Of a DNA stretch of 64,000 bases, positions 9,400 to 18,235 are shown piece by piece; the stretch's first letter is position 1, and every line of letters begins with the position of its first letter. This DNA is from Streptomyces sp. NBC_01460 (GTDB lineage: Bacteria; Actinomycetota; Actinomycetes; Streptomycetales; Streptomycetaceae): assembly GCF_036227405.1 (NCBI RefSeq), contig NZ_CP109473.1, positions 3,224,001-3,288,000 of the forward strand, in the 5' to 3' direction. The notes under the pieces are model-generated. The model searched no databases, was not told the origin of the DNA, and saw nothing but the letters and a program-made list of their open reading frames with translations. Position numbers and translations under genes: made by a program.

Positions 9400-10662
9400 A
9401 TGCCCAGGCGCCAGGGGTATGCCCTGCTCATCGCCCTCGCAGCAGGCACCGCCACGCTCGCCACCGCCGTGGCGTTCGGCACGTCGCTGATCACCGAGGA
9501 CCGGCAGGCACCGCTCAGCGGGCCGCAGTCCCACGCGGCGGTCCGCAACCCCGCCGCACCGGCCAACTCCGCCGGCACCTGGGTCGCCACCTGGACCGGA
9601 GCACCCGTCAGCGCGGAACCGAACGCCGCACAGGGCTATCCCGGCCGCACCATCCGCAACATCGTGCACACCAGTGTCGGTGGCGACGCCGCCCGCATCA
9701 CCCTGTCCAACCTCTTCGGCGCCGCACCGCTCGTCATCGACCAGGTCGCCGTCAACACCCGCCAGGTGACCTTCCGCGGCCTGCCCACCGTCACCGTCGC
9801 CGCCGGCCGCCAGGTCGTCAGCGACCCCGTCGTCGTCCCCGTGGCCCCGGACTCCGACCTGGAGGTCACCCTCCGCACCCCGTACGCCACCTCACCCGTC
9901 ACCCAGCACCCCAACACCCACCAGACGTCCTACCTGGCCGACGAGCACGCCACCTGGAGCACCACCCGGTGGCGCTACCTGACGGCCGTCGACGTCCGCA
10001 ACAAGACGTCGCCCGGGGCGATCGTCGTCATCGGCGACTCCCTCACCGCGGGTAGCGGTTCCACCACCGACGCCAACGGCCGCTGGCCGGACGTCCTCTC
10101 GGACCGGCTGCGCCACCTCTACGGCATCGCCAACCAGGGCATAGCCGGCAACCGGCTGCTCCGTGACAGCCCGCTCGCCCTGGGCGGCGCGAAGAGCCTC
10201 GGCGGACCGAGCGCGGCCCGCCGCTTCGACCGTGACGTCCTGTCCGTGTCCGGAGCGAAGACCGTGATCATCGCCCTCGGCATCAACGATGTGCAGCAGT
10301 ATCCCCAGGAGCCCGACCCCCGGCGCATCACGGCCGGACTGCGCGCCCTCACCGAGCGCGCGCACGCCCAGGGACTGCGGGTCGTCGGGGCGACGCTGAC
10401 GCCCTTCCAGGGCTACTCGACCTGGACGCCCGAGCGCAACGCCGTACGCCTGGCGGTCAACGAGGAGATCCGCTCCGGCCGGATCTTCGACGCGTACGTC
10501 GACTTCGACCGGGCCGTCCGCGACCCCTACGCGCCGAACCGGATCCTGCCCGAGTACGACTCCGGCGACCGGCTCCACTTCAACGACGCCGGCTACCGCA
10601 CCCTGGGCCACGCCATCGGCCTCGACACGGTGGACGGAACGCCCAAGGCCGACGCCTTCTGA
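9400..10662 (+). CDS. Secreted SGNH/GDSL-type esterase
   Basis: A 420-residue exported hydrolase. ATG 9400 begins a signal peptide (MPRRQGYALLIALAAG...) behind AAGGAGAA; an ATG 17 codons upstream is possible but puts polar residues first. An N-terminal beta-rich domain (TWVATWTGAP, typical of this subgroup) precedes the SGNH domain. Catalytic blocks seen are VVIGDSLTAG (nucleophile Ser, about residue 213), GIAGNRLL, ALGINDV, and DRLHFNDAGY near 392 with the Asp and His. It likely deacylates an extracellular carbohydrate or lipid ester. No cofactor or partner gene is adjacent. Confidence 0.9.
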   Translation: MPRRQGYALLIALAAGTATLATAVAFGTSLITEDRQAPLSGPQSHAAVRNPAAPANSAGTWVATWTGAPVSAEPNAAQGYPGRTIRNIVHTSVGGDAARITLSNLFGAAPLVIDQVAVNTRQVTFRGLPTVTVAAGRQVVSDPVVVPVAPDSDLEVTLRTPYATSPVTQHPNTHQTSYLADEHATWSTTRWRYLTAVDVRNKTSPGAIVVIGDSLTAGSGSTTDANGRWPDVLSDRLRHLYGIANQGIAGNRLLRDSPLALGGAKSLGGPSAARRFDRDVLSVSGAKTVIIALGINDVQQYPQEPDPRRITAGLRALTERAHAQGLRVVGATLTPFQGYSTWTPERNAVRLAVNEEIRSGRIFDAYVDFDRAVRDPYAPNRILPEYDSGDRLHFNDAGYRTLGHAIGLDTVDGTPKADAF

Positions 10663-10726
10663 CACGAGGCCTTCCTACGCGAGGCCTTCCGACGCGAACG
10701 GCGCCGCGTACGGGGGCTGCCGCCGG

Positions 10727-10775
10727 GCTCCGGGCGCCGGGCTCCGGGCGGCTGCCGGGCTCCGGGCGGCTCACG
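10727..10775. repeat. Three imperfect copies of a GGGCTCCGGGCGG-type unit
   Basis: The gap between the esterase and the DUF1707 gene contains three tandem copies of a unit like CCGGGCTCCGGGCG. It is non-coding and looks like slippage-prone sequence. Confidence 0.6.
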
Positions 10776-10783
10776 CCCCCGGC

Positions 10784-10804
10784 GCGGGGCCGGAACGGCC
10801 CCGC
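10784..10804. terminator. Hairpin between convergent genes
   Basis: GCGGGGCC (10784-10791) and GGCCCCGC (10797-10804) form a perfect 8-bp stem with a 5-nt loop. It lies between the convergent esterase and DUF1707 genes and could serve both. Confidence 0.5.
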
Positions 10805-10817
10805 GGGCCCCGCCGGC

Positions 10818-11525
10818 TCAGCCCAGCTCCTTGCGCCCGTCCCCCGGGTCCCGCTTCTCCAGCCGCAGCCGCTCCTGCTCCTGCAGCCGCCGCTTCTCCG
10901 CCTTCCGCCGCTTGCGCTCCACACCGACCCCGCCCATCAGCGCGAACCCGGTGACCTTCACCCGCGGGGCACCCGGGGCGACCTCCGGCTCCTCGTCGAG
11001 CTTGGAGTGCTCGCCGAACCCGCCCATGACACCGAACCCGCTGACCTGGAGATCGAGGTCCGGCGGCACCGTCACCTGCATCCCGCCCATGATCGTGAAG
11101 CAGCGGATCACGACGTCGCGCTCCGCGAAGTGGGCCTCGCGCAGGTCGATCTCGCCACCGCCCCACATCGCGAACGCGGTGAACGTCGGCCCCACCGTCC
11201 AGCGGCCCTTCCGGCTGAACCCACCCCAGAAGGCGAACCCTCCCGACGAGGTGGGGGTGCCGCCGATCCGCGACGGCCAGTCGACGGCCGAGCCGCTCGT
11301 CCCGGCGACCGCACCGGCCGTCGCCCCGGACCGCCCACCCGGCACCGGCAGGTCACGCACGAGCGGGACCAACTCCCCGTGCGTACGCGCCTTGAACGTC
11401 GCGTCGAGCCGCTGCTCGAACTCGTCCATCTCCAGCCGGCCCTCGGCCACGGCCTCCCGCAGGGTCTCGGCGACCCGCTCACGCTCCGCGTCGGAGGCAC
11501 GCATGTCCGGGTTCTCACTTGTCAT
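10818..11525 (-). CDS. DUF1707 domain protein (SHOCT-like N-terminus, cell-wall/LiaF-like C-terminus)
   Basis: A 235-residue protein. Residues 7-60 carry the DUF1707 pattern MRASDAERERVAETLREA followed by GRLEMDEFEQRLDATFKARTHGEL with repeats of Arg and Glu. A Gly/Ala-rich linker follows, then a beta-rich domain (GEIDLREA, RCFTIMGGMQVTVPPD, VSGFGVMGGFGEH) like the LiaF/DUF2154 fold that follows DUF1707 in many actinobacterial proteins. The C-terminal 35 residues are highly charged. Function is unknown; a role at the membrane or in stress sensing is only suggested by the LiaF likeness. ATG 11525 has no good ribosome site. Confidence 0.8.
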   Translation of the reverse strand: MTSENPDMRASDAERERVAETLREAVAEGRLEMDEFEQRLDATFKARTHGELVPLVRDLPVPGGRSGATAGAVAGTSGSAVDWPSRIGGTPTSSGGFAFWGGFSRKGRWTVGPTFTAFAMWGGGEIDLREAHFAERDVVIRCFTIMGGMQVTVPPDLDLQVSGFGVMGGFGEHSKLDEEPEVAPGAPRVKVTGFALMGGVGVERKRRKAEKRRLQEQERLRLEKRDPGDGRKELG

Positions 11526-11559
11526 ACCGCGCACCCTATAGAGCAACCTCGTGACGGGC

Positions 11560-12537
11560 CTAGAGAGCAGGATCCGACACGTACATCCTCGCGATCACGG
11601 ACTCGATGTCCGGCTCCCGCACCGACAGGTCGACCAAGGGGTAGTCCGCCGCGATACGCGCCACCAGCGGCGCGGCCGAGGCAGCCGCCGGGAACGCCAG
11701 CCACTGCCGGGGCCCCTCCACCCTCACCACGCGCACCGAGGGCTCCGATCCCAGCTCGATCGGCGGCAGTTCCCGCTCCAGGTCCACGACGAGCGTCCGC
11801 TCGCTCTCACCCGCCTCGTGCAGCCCGGCGAGCGCGCCGTCGTACACCAGCCGGCCGTGGTCGATCACCATCACGCGCTTGCACAGCTGCTCGATGTCGG
11901 TCAGATCGTGCGTGGTCAGCAGCACCGTCGTCGACCGCTCCGCGTTCAGGTCCCGCAGGAACCCGCGCACCTTGGCCTTGGACACCACGTCAAGCCCGAT
12001 CGTCGGCTCGTCCAGGTAGAGCACCTCCGGATCGTGCAGCAGCGCCGCCGCGATGTCCCCCCGCATCCGCTGCCCCAGCGACAGCTGACGCACCGGCACC
12101 TCCAACAGCTCCCCCAGGTCCAGCAGTTCGACGCACCGGTCCAGATTCTCCCGGTAACGGCGGTCCGGGATCCGGTACATCCGGTGCATCAGCCGGTACG
12201 AGTCACGCAGCGGCAGGTCCCACCACAGCGTCGTGCGCTGCCCGAACACCACACCGATCCGGTGCGCCAGCTTCGTACGCTCCCGGGACGGGTCGACCCC
12301 CGCGACCCGCAGCCGGCCACCGCTCGGCGTGAGAATGCCCGTCAGCATCTTGATCGTCGTCGACTTGCCCGCCCCGTTCGGGCCGATGTAGCCGACCATC
12401 TCACCGCGGGGCACCCGGAAACTGATCCCGTCCACCGCCCGCACCTCACGCCGCTCACGGCGCATGAAGCCGGTCTTCCGCCGCACGTCGAACACCTTCT
12501 CGACGCCGTCGAGCTCGATGAAGTCCATGTCGTCCAC
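11560..12537 (-). CDS. ABC-2 type transporter ATP-binding protein
   Basis: About 325 residues. It has Walker A YIGPNGAGKSTTIKM, the signature region QLSLGQRMRGDIAAALLH, Walker B VLYLDEPTIGLD and switch histidine LLTTHD, so it is a complete nucleotide-binding subunit with a C-terminal extension. It resembles the uncharacterised ABC-2 export systems (COG4586 type). GTG 12537 (MDDMDFIEL) sits 5 nt after GAGGAG; GTG 12543 would overlap the ribosome site and ATG 12528 is also possible. It is the last gene of a three-gene operon with both permeases. Substrate unknown. Confidence 0.9.
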   Translation of the reverse strand: MDDMDFIELDGVEKVFDVRRKTGFMRRERREVRAVDGISFRVPRGEMVGYIGPNGAGKSTTIKMLTGILTPSGGRLRVAGVDPSRERTKLAHRIGVVFGQRTTLWWDLPLRDSYRLMHRMYRIPDRRYRENLDRCVELLDLGELLEVPVRQLSLGQRMRGDIAAALLHDPEVLYLDEPTIGLDVVSKAKVRGFLRDLNAERSTTVLLTTHDLTDIEQLCKRVMVIDHGRLVYDGALAGLHEAGESERTLVVDLERELPPIELGSEPSVRVVRVEGPRQWLAFPAAASAAPLVARIAADYPLVDLSVREPDIESVIARMYVSDPAL

Positions 12538-12546
12538 GCCCACTCC

Positions 12547-13416
12547 TCAGCTTCCCGTACTGCGGTACGCCCGCAGCCCCGCCCGCCACGCCAGCCCCGC
12601 GACCACCCAGCACCCCGCCGCCACCACCGGCGGCAGGAACGCCACCCACCGGGGCAGATCCAGCGGATAGTCCCGCCCCAGCACGTACAGGGCGGGCAGC
12701 CAGCTCACGAACGCCAGCGGCACCACGAACGTCACCCCGCGCACCAGGTCCTTCGCGAAGACCGACGGCGGGTACTGCAACAGCGTCGTCCCCCCGTACG
12801 TGAACGCGTTCTGCACCTCCGACGCGTCCTGGGCGTAGAACTGGAACGCCGCCCCCACCACGAACACCGCACCGAAGACGGCCGCCCCGCTCAGCACCAT
12901 CATCGGCAGCACCAGCACCTTCAGCGGGGTCCACGCGATGTCCAGCGTCCCCAGCGCGTAACCCAGCACCAGCAGCCCCTGCGTGATCCGCCCCAGCCTG
13001 CGCAGCGCGAACCGGTCCGCCGCCACCTGCGCCAGCACCGGCACCGGCCGCACCAGCAGGGTGTCCAGCGTCCCGTCCCGCACCCGCCGCCCCAGCCGGT
13101 CCATCGACCCCAGCACCAGGTCGGACAGGCCGAACGCCGTCGCCGACGCCCCGTACAGCAACGCGACCTCCGGCAGGGTGTACCCGCCCAGCACGTCGAC
13201 GTGCGTGAACATCAGCAGGATCGTGACGAAGTCGAACCCCGTCGCCACGAAGTTCCCCAGGGCCGTCATCACGAACGACGCGCGGTACGCCATCGTCGAG
13301 CGCAGCCACATCGCCACGATCAGCCCGTACGCCCGCACCCCCTCGACCAGCCGCGACCGCTCGGCGGACACGGCCTCCGGCTCCACGGCCGTCCGCCCTT
13401 CCCGGACGTCAGCCAC
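12547..13416 (-). CDS. ABC-2 type transporter permease, second subunit
   Basis: About 289 residues with six hydrophobic segments (for example FDFVTILLMFTHV, VLVLPMMVLSGAAVFGAVFV, PPVVAAGCWVVAGLAW). It belongs to the ABC-2 permease group that pairs with COG4586-type ATPases. GTG 13416 overlaps the stop of the upstream permease by 8 bp, which implies translational coupling; the frame is open further upstream, but that is inside the other permease gene. With its two operon partners it should form a heteromeric exporter. Confidence 0.85.
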   Translation of the reverse strand: MADVREGRTAVEPEAVSAERSRLVEGVRAYGLIVAMWLRSTMAYRASFVMTALGNFVATGFDFVTILLMFTHVDVLGGYTLPEVALLYGASATAFGLSDLVLGSMDRLGRRVRDGTLDTLLVRPVPVLAQVAADRFALRRLGRITQGLLVLGYALGTLDIAWTPLKVLVLPMMVLSGAAVFGAVFVVGAAFQFYAQDASEVQNAFTYGGTTLLQYPPSVFAKDLVRGVTFVVPLAFVSWLPALYVLGRDYPLDLPRWVAFLPPVVAAGCWVVAGLAWRAGLRAYRSTGS

Positions 13417-14209
13417 CCTGGACCACCACCCTCCTGGTCGCCACCGACTGGAGCAGCCGCCCCGCCAGCAGCAGCACCACCGCCCAGCCGGCCTGGAAGG
13501 CGTACGCCCCCAGCAGATCCCAGCCCGCGTACGTCCCGAGGAACACATCGGCGGGCACCTGCAGCAGCGACGACCACGGCAGCGCCCGCGCCACCTCCCC
13601 CAGCACCCCGGGGAACAGATTCAGCGGCAGCAGCATCCCCGAGAAGAACAGCCCGGCCAGCCAGGCGATCTGCATCGCCCCCGCCCCGTCCATCAGCCAG
13701 AACGCGGTCAGCGCCACCAGGAACCGCACCGCGAAGCTCACCACGACGCCGAGCGCCACGGACACCAGGAAGGCCAGCCACGTCCAGGGCGAGGCGGGCA
13801 GCGCCAGATCGAAGGCCAGGGCCCCCAGGACCATCGGCACGATCCCGCGCCCCAGCAGATGGAACGCCGCCCGGCCCAGGTCCCCCGCCAGCCACCACAG
13901 CTGCAGATCCGCCGGCCGGTACAGGTCGACCGCGATGTCGCCCGTACGGATGCGCTCCATCAGCTCGTCCTCGAAGCCGCCGCCCATCATCGCGCAGGTC
14001 ATCAGCAGGGCCTGACCCAGCCACACATAGGTGAGCGCCTGCGACATGTCGTACCCGCCGAGCTGCGGACGCTCGTCCCACAGGGCGATGTAGGTGTACG
14101 CCATGATGAAGCCGAAGACGGTGTTGGTGAACACCCCCGCGAGCGTGGCCATCCGGTACGTGGCATACCGCCGGAAGCCCCCGGCCGCCACCACGGCGTA
14201 GAGCCGCAC
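13409..14209 (-). CDS. ABC-2 type transporter permease, first subunit
   Basis: A 266-residue permease with about six membrane helices (VFTNTVFGFIMAYTYIALW, LAFLVSVALGVVVSFAVRFL, IAWLAGLFFSGMLLPLNLFP). It starts at GTG 14209 behind a purine-rich GAGGGGGG stretch. It is the first gene of the operon with the second permease and the ATPase. The family is usually described as an uncharacterised export system. The divergent neighbour is the penicillin-binding protein gene, 147 bp away. Confidence 0.87.
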   Translation of the reverse strand: MRLYAVVAAGGFRRYATYRMATLAGVFTNTVFGFIMAYTYIALWDERPQLGGYDMSQALTYVWLGQALLMTCAMMGGGFEDELMERIRTGDIAVDLYRPADLQLWWLAGDLGRAAFHLLGRGIVPMVLGALAFDLALPASPWTWLAFLVSVALGVVVSFAVRFLVALTAFWLMDGAGAMQIAWLAGLFFSGMLLPLNLFPGVLGEVARALPWSSLLQVPADVFLGTYAGWDLLGAYAFQAGWAVVLLLAGRLLQSVATRRVVVQGG

Positions 14210-14356
14210 CTCGTCCCCCCTCTTCCGCCAAAGCGCACGACGTTAGTCCACGGCGTTCGGCCGCCGCGACCCCATTTCCGTGGAGGGTTCCGAGGGTTAT
14301 CCGTCCGAAAAGTGCACTATAGGAAAATCATCCGCAGTCGAGGAGCCTCCACAGTC

Positions 14357-16825
14357 ATGAGCGACGAGCCAACGCAGCACGGCGGAGACCCTGGTCAGCA
14401 GGGCTCCGGGGGCTGGGCCCCCCGAGACCCCTCGGCCGCGTCCCCCACCGCCGACACCCCGCACCCGAACGGCGCACAAGCCACCAAGGGGCGCAAAAAA
14501 CGCCCCAAGCGGCCCAAGCGCACCGGATGGCGCCGCGCCGTCCCCACCTGGCGCATGGTCCTCGGCGGCGTACTCCTCCTCGCGCTGCTCCTCGTCGGCG
14601 GATTCATCGCCGGCTACCAGATCGTCGACATCCCCGCAGCCAACGCCAGCGCCACCGCCCAGTCCAACGTCTACCTGTACGCGGACGGGAAGACCGCCAT
14701 CGCCCGCGACGGCGAGATCAACCGCGAGAACATCCCCCTCCGCCGCATCCCCCGCACCATCCAGCACGCCGTGCTCGCCGCCGAGGACCGGGACTTCTAC
14801 TCCGAGGACGCCATCGACATCAAGGCCACCCTCCGCGCCGGCTGGAACACCGTCACCGGCAAGGGCAGACAGGGCGGTTCCACCATCACCCAGCAGTTCG
14901 TCAAGAACTACTACCTCGGCCAGGAACAGACCGTCGTCCGCAAGGCCAAGGAATTCTTCATCTCGATCAAGCTCGACCGCGAACAGAGCAAGGACGAGAT
15001 CCTCGAGGGCTACCTCAACACCAGCTACTTCGGCCGCAACGCCTACGGCATCCAGGCCGCCTCCCACGCCTACTACGGCAAGGACGTCGAAGACCTCGAC
15101 GCCGGCGAAGGCGCCTACCTCGCCTCCCTCCTCAACGCCCCCAGCTCCTACGACGTCGTCACCCACCCCGAGAACAAGAAGGCCGCGCTCGCCCGCTGGG
15201 ACTACGTCCTCGACGGCATGGTCAAGCACCACTGGCTCACCGAAGCCGACCGCGACGCCATGACCTTCCCCGTCCCCGGCAAGGCCAAGCCCGCCACCGC
15301 CCTCTCCGGCCAGCGCGGCTACATCGTCCACGCGGTCGACGACTACCTCGCCGAGAACGGGATCATCGACGAGAAGACTCTCGCCACCGGCGGCTACCGC
15401 ATCACCACCACCCTCCAGAAGAAGAAGCAGGACGCCCTCGTCGAAGCCGTCGAGGACAACGTCCTCTCCAAGACCAGCACCGACCGCGAGGCCGACCGCA
15501 ACGTCCGCGCGGGCGGCGCCTCCGTCGACCCCGCCACCGGCCACGTCGTCGCCCTCTACGGCGGCATCGACTACACCAAGCAGTTCGTCAACAACGCCAC
15601 CCGACGCGACTACCAGGTCGGATCCACCTTCAAGCCGTTCGTCCTCGCCGCCGCCCTCGCCAACGGGTCCACCACCCAGAAGGACCGCCCCATCACCCCC
15701 AACACGCACTACGACGGCGACAACGAACGCACCGTCCAGGCCGCCACCGGCCCCACCGACTACTCCCCCGCCAACGAGGACGACGTCGACTACGGCTCCA
15801 TCACCGTCCGCGAGGCCACCGACAAATCCGTCAACGCCGTCTACGCCCAGATGGCCCAGGACGTCGGACCCGACGAGGTCAAGGACACCGCGATCGCCCT
15901 CGGCATCCCCCGGAACACCCCCGACCTCACCGCCTCCCCCTCCATCGCGCTCGGCCCCGCCACCGCCAGCGTCCTCGACATGGCCTCCGCCTACGCCACC
16001 CTCGCCGACCACGGCAGACAGCGCCCCCACACCCTCGTCACCAAAATCAGCAAGAACGCCACCGCGCTCGACCTCCCCGAGAAGACCACCCGACGTGCCG
16101 TCCCCCGCGAAGCCGCCGACACCACCACCTCCGTCCTGCGGAGCGTCGTCGACGGCGGCACCGGCACCGCCGCCCTGGCCGCGGGCCGCCCCGCCGCAGG
16201 CAAGACCGGCACCGCCGAGGAGGACAGGGCCGCCTGGTTCGCCGGCTACACCCCCGACCTCGCCACCGTCATCGCCGTCATGGGCCAGGACCCCCGCACC
16301 GGCGTCCAGAAACCCCTCTACGGCGCCCTCGGCCTCGCCCGCATGAACGGCGGCGGCGCACCCGCCCAGACCTGGGCCGCCTACACCCGCGCCGCACTCG
16401 AAGGCAGCGAGGTGCAGGGCTTCGACCTGGAGGCCGACGAAGGCCCCGAGGAGCCCGACCCCGACGAGAGCGCGGAGGGCGAGGACACCGAGGAAGCCGG
16501 GGGCACCGGCGACCGCAGGGAACGCAGAGAGCGCAGAGAACGCCAGGAGAGCGACGACACCGACGAGCCCGGCACCGGCGAAACCCGTCAGGAACGCGAC
16601 GGCGGCACCCGCACCCAGGACCAACCCTCCCCCGCCGCGGGAAACCCCCGCACCACCACACCCGCCGCCACACCGACGCGCGCACCCCGGCTCCGGGAAC
16701 CCGCCTCACTGCGACCCCACCGGGAACCCGCGGACACCGAACCCACCGGCCCCGCCGACCACCCAGACACCCCACAGGAACAGGAAAGAGGCGGGCAGGA
16801 CCTCCACGGCCCCACCCGCCCCTGA
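14357..16825 (+). CDS. Bifunctional penicillin-binding protein (class A PBP)
   Basis: An 822-residue peptidoglycan synthase. A basic cytoplasmic segment (KGRKKRPKRPKR) precedes a single membrane anchor at about residues 60-82. The GT51 glycosyltransferase domain covers about 110-300, with the catalytic motif AAEDRDFYSE (about 139) and GGSTITQQ. The transpeptidase domain has STFK (about 423), SVN (about 491) and KTGT (about 616), so all three active-site motifs are intact. The last about 135 residues are acidic and then Pro/Thr-rich and probably disordered. It lies alone, divergent from the ABC operon. Confidence 0.95.
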   Translation: MSDEPTQHGGDPGQQGSGGWAPRDPSAASPTADTPHPNGAQATKGRKKRPKRPKRTGWRRAVPTWRMVLGGVLLLALLLVGGFIAGYQIVDIPAANASATAQSNVYLYADGKTAIARDGEINRENIPLRRIPRTIQHAVLAAEDRDFYSEDAIDIKATLRAGWNTVTGKGRQGGSTITQQFVKNYYLGQEQTVVRKAKEFFISIKLDREQSKDEILEGYLNTSYFGRNAYGIQAASHAYYGKDVEDLDAGEGAYLASLLNAPSSYDVVTHPENKKAALARWDYVLDGMVKHHWLTEADRDAMTFPVPGKAKPATALSGQRGYIVHAVDDYLAENGIIDEKTLATGGYRITTTLQKKKQDALVEAVEDNVLSKTSTDREADRNVRAGGASVDPATGHVVALYGGIDYTKQFVNNATRRDYQVGSTFKPFVLAAALANGSTTQKDRPITPNTHYDGDNERTVQAATGPTDYSPANEDDVDYGSITVREATDKSVNAVYAQMAQDVGPDEVKDTAIALGIPRNTPDLTASPSIALGPATASVLDMASAYATLADHGRQRPHTLVTKISKNATALDLPEKTTRRAVPREAADTTTSVLRSVVDGGTGTAALAAGRPAAGKTGTAEEDRAAWFAGYTPDLATVIAVMGQDPRTGVQKPLYGALGLARMNGGGAPAQTWAAYTRAALEGSEVQGFDLEADEGPEEPDPDESAEGEDTEEAGGTGDRRERRERRERQESDDTDEPGTGETRQERDGGTRTQDQPSPAAGNPRTTTPAATPTRAPRLREPASLRPHREPADTEPTGPADHPDTPQEQERGGQDLHGPTRP

Positions 16826-16835
16826 CACACCCGGT

Positions 16836-17156
16836 TCAGTGCCCGGACGTCGCCTTCAGCCCCACCACGGCCACCAGCAGCAGACAGACGAAGAAGATCC
16901 GGGCGGCGGTCACCGGCTCGTTCAGCACCACCATGCCCAGCACCGCCGCACCGGCCGCACCGATCCCCACCCACACGCCGTACGCCGTACCGATCGGCAG
17001 CGTCTTCGCCGCATGCGACAGCAGCATCATGCTGGCGACGATCCCCAGCCCGGTACCCACGCTCGGCCACAGCCGGGTGAACCCCTCGGTGTACTTCATC
17101 CCGATCGACCAGCCCACTTCCAGCAGACCGGCCACGATCAACAGAACCCACGCCAC
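16836..17156 (-). CDS. gdx: SMR-family guanidinium exporter (Gdx/SugE type)
   Basis: A 106-residue four-helix small multidrug resistance protein with the essential membrane glutamate E13 (LLIVAGLLEVGWS) and the family segment GTAYGVWVGIGA. GTG 17156 is preferred over longer in-frame starts (up to 17270) because GTGGAGG lies 7 nt before it, the length is exactly that of the family, and the upstream part is a riboswitch rather than coding sequence. The guanidine-III riboswitch directly upstream points to export of guanidinium in exchange for protons, rather than export of quaternary ammonium drugs. It is convergent with the PBP gene. Confidence 0.9.
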   Translation of the reverse strand: MAWVLLIVAGLLEVGWSIGMKYTEGFTRLWPSVGTGLGIVASMMLLSHAAKTLPIGTAYGVWVGIGAAGAAVLGMVVLNEPVTAARIFFVCLLLVAVVGLKATSGH

Positions 17157-17193
17157 GACGGCACCTCCACGACGGAACACGAACAACACGGGT

Positions 17194-17236
17194 GCGTCGT
17201 CTTTACGGAAACCCGGTACGGCGCGTCTCGTCGGGA
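17194..17236 (-). promoter_or_regulatory. Guanidine-III (mini-ykkC) riboswitch
   Basis: Read on the minus strand the segment starts CCCGACGAGACGCGCCGUAC and continues CGGGUUUCCGUAAAGACGAC. It follows, almost base for base, the Thermobifida guanidine-III aptamer: CCCG pairs with CGGG (first stem), GCGCCGU pairs with ACGACGC with one mismatch (second stem of the pseudoknot), and both conserved ACGR motifs are present. It ends about 37 bp before the GTG of the SMR gene, just upstream of the ribosome site, so guanidine binding would switch translation on. Confidence 0.85.
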
Positions 17237-17317
17237 TCCCCCCACGGTAGCAAGCCCACAGAACAGACAAAAGGCCTGGTGACGACAGTCACCAGGCCCA
17301 CTCACGCCGTATCCGGC

Positions 17318-17653
17318 CTACAGATACAGCCCCGTCGAGTCCACCGATCCCTCGAACCGGTCGGCGGCCACCGCGTGCAGGTCCCGCTCACGCATCAGCA
17401 CGTACGCCACCCCCCGCACCTCGACCTCGGCACGGTCCTCCGGGTCGTACAGCACCCGGTCACCCGGCTCCACGGTCCGCACGTTCTGACCCACCGCGAC
17501 CACCTCGGCCCACGCCAGACGCCGGCCGACCGCGGCCGTGGCCGGAATCAGGATGCCGCCGCCCGACCGCCGCTCACCCTCGGGCGAATCGGACCGGACC
17601 AGCACACGGTCGTGCAGCATCCGGATCGGCAGCTTGTCGTCGGTGTTGCTCAT
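17318..17653 (-). CDS. GroES-like co-chaperonin family protein
   Basis: A 111-residue protein of the Cpn10 fold: LPIRMLHDRVLVR at the N-terminus, SGGGILIPATA in the mobile-loop region, and VVAVGQNVRTVEPGDRVLYD in the core. It is not the classical GroES next to groEL, and its mobile-loop region and C-terminus differ. I know it as a second, conserved GroES-like protein in Streptomyces with no established role. ATG 17653 is used; an ATG five codons upstream (17668) is possible. Confidence 0.8.
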   Translation of the reverse strand: MSNTDDKLPIRMLHDRVLVRSDSPEGERRSGGGILIPATAAVGRRLAWAEVVAVGQNVRTVEPGDRVLYDPEDRAEVEVRGVAYVLMRERDLHAVAADRFEGSVDSTGLYL

Positions 17654-17728
17654 GCCGTTGTCCCTCACGCCCCGAAACCTACCTGCCCCGAACCGCTCCG
17701 CACGCCCCAGGGCCGCCCGGAAGCCCCC

Positions 17729-18106
17729 TCAGCGCCCCTTGCGCCACGAGGACCGACGCGACGAGCGCGAGGACCTCGATGACCCGGAGGAGCCGGAGGA
17801 CCCCGAAGACAGGGTCAGCAACGCCACCGCACCCACCACCACCAGCGCAGCAGGAATCACCCGCTCCAGCCGGGGCGACCCGTCCTCGGCCACGAACTGC
17901 GCCTTCACGTCCGAAACCGAACGGTTCACCGCGACGAACGCGCGCCCCGCCGTACGGTCCACCGTCGACGCGACCTTGGCCTTCGCGTCCCCGATCATCG
18001 TCTTCGGGTGCACCCGCACCCCGATCTCGTCCAGCACCACCGCCAGCTGCGCACGCCGGCTGATGATGTCCGCCTCGATCTGCGCAGGGCTCCTCGTGTC
18101 CGACAC
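17729..18106 (-). CDS. DUF3618 family membrane protein
   Basis: A 125-residue protein. The N-terminal part SPAQIEADIISRRAQLAVVL is the DUF3618 signature, followed by a coiled-helical region, a single membrane segment (VIPAALVVVGAVALLTL) and a C-terminal low-complexity tail of Ser, Gly and Arg. DUF3618 proteins are small actinobacterial membrane proteins of unknown role. It may share a transcript with the GroES-like gene 60 bp downstream. It is divergent from bcp. Confidence 0.8.
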   Translation of the reverse strand: MSDTRSPAQIEADIISRRAQLAVVLDEIGVRVHPKTMIGDAKAKVASTVDRTAGRAFVAVNRSVSDVKAQFVAEDGSPRLERVIPAALVVVGAVALLTLSSGSSGSSGSSRSSRSSRRSSWRKGR

Positions 18107-18235
18107 TGCGCCGCCTCCGTGGTCGTCGTCGGGTAAACCTTCATCGACAGTCTGTCAGCTCGGCCGCCCCTACACCCGGCGGCACCCCCTATTACGCTCG
18201 GTGCCACACAGCCCACGTGCCACTCGAGGAGAGAC

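Noticed and set aside
11551..14034. 827-residue plus-strand ORF over the ABC-2 operon
   Set aside because: His/Arg/Pro-rich low-complexity translation with no domain; the opposite strand holds three coherent transporter genes.
14297..16624. 775-residue antisense ORF over the penicillin-binding protein gene
   Set aside because: It is a Gly/Val-rich shadow frame of a gene with all PBP motifs; such frames arise from G+C-biased third positions.
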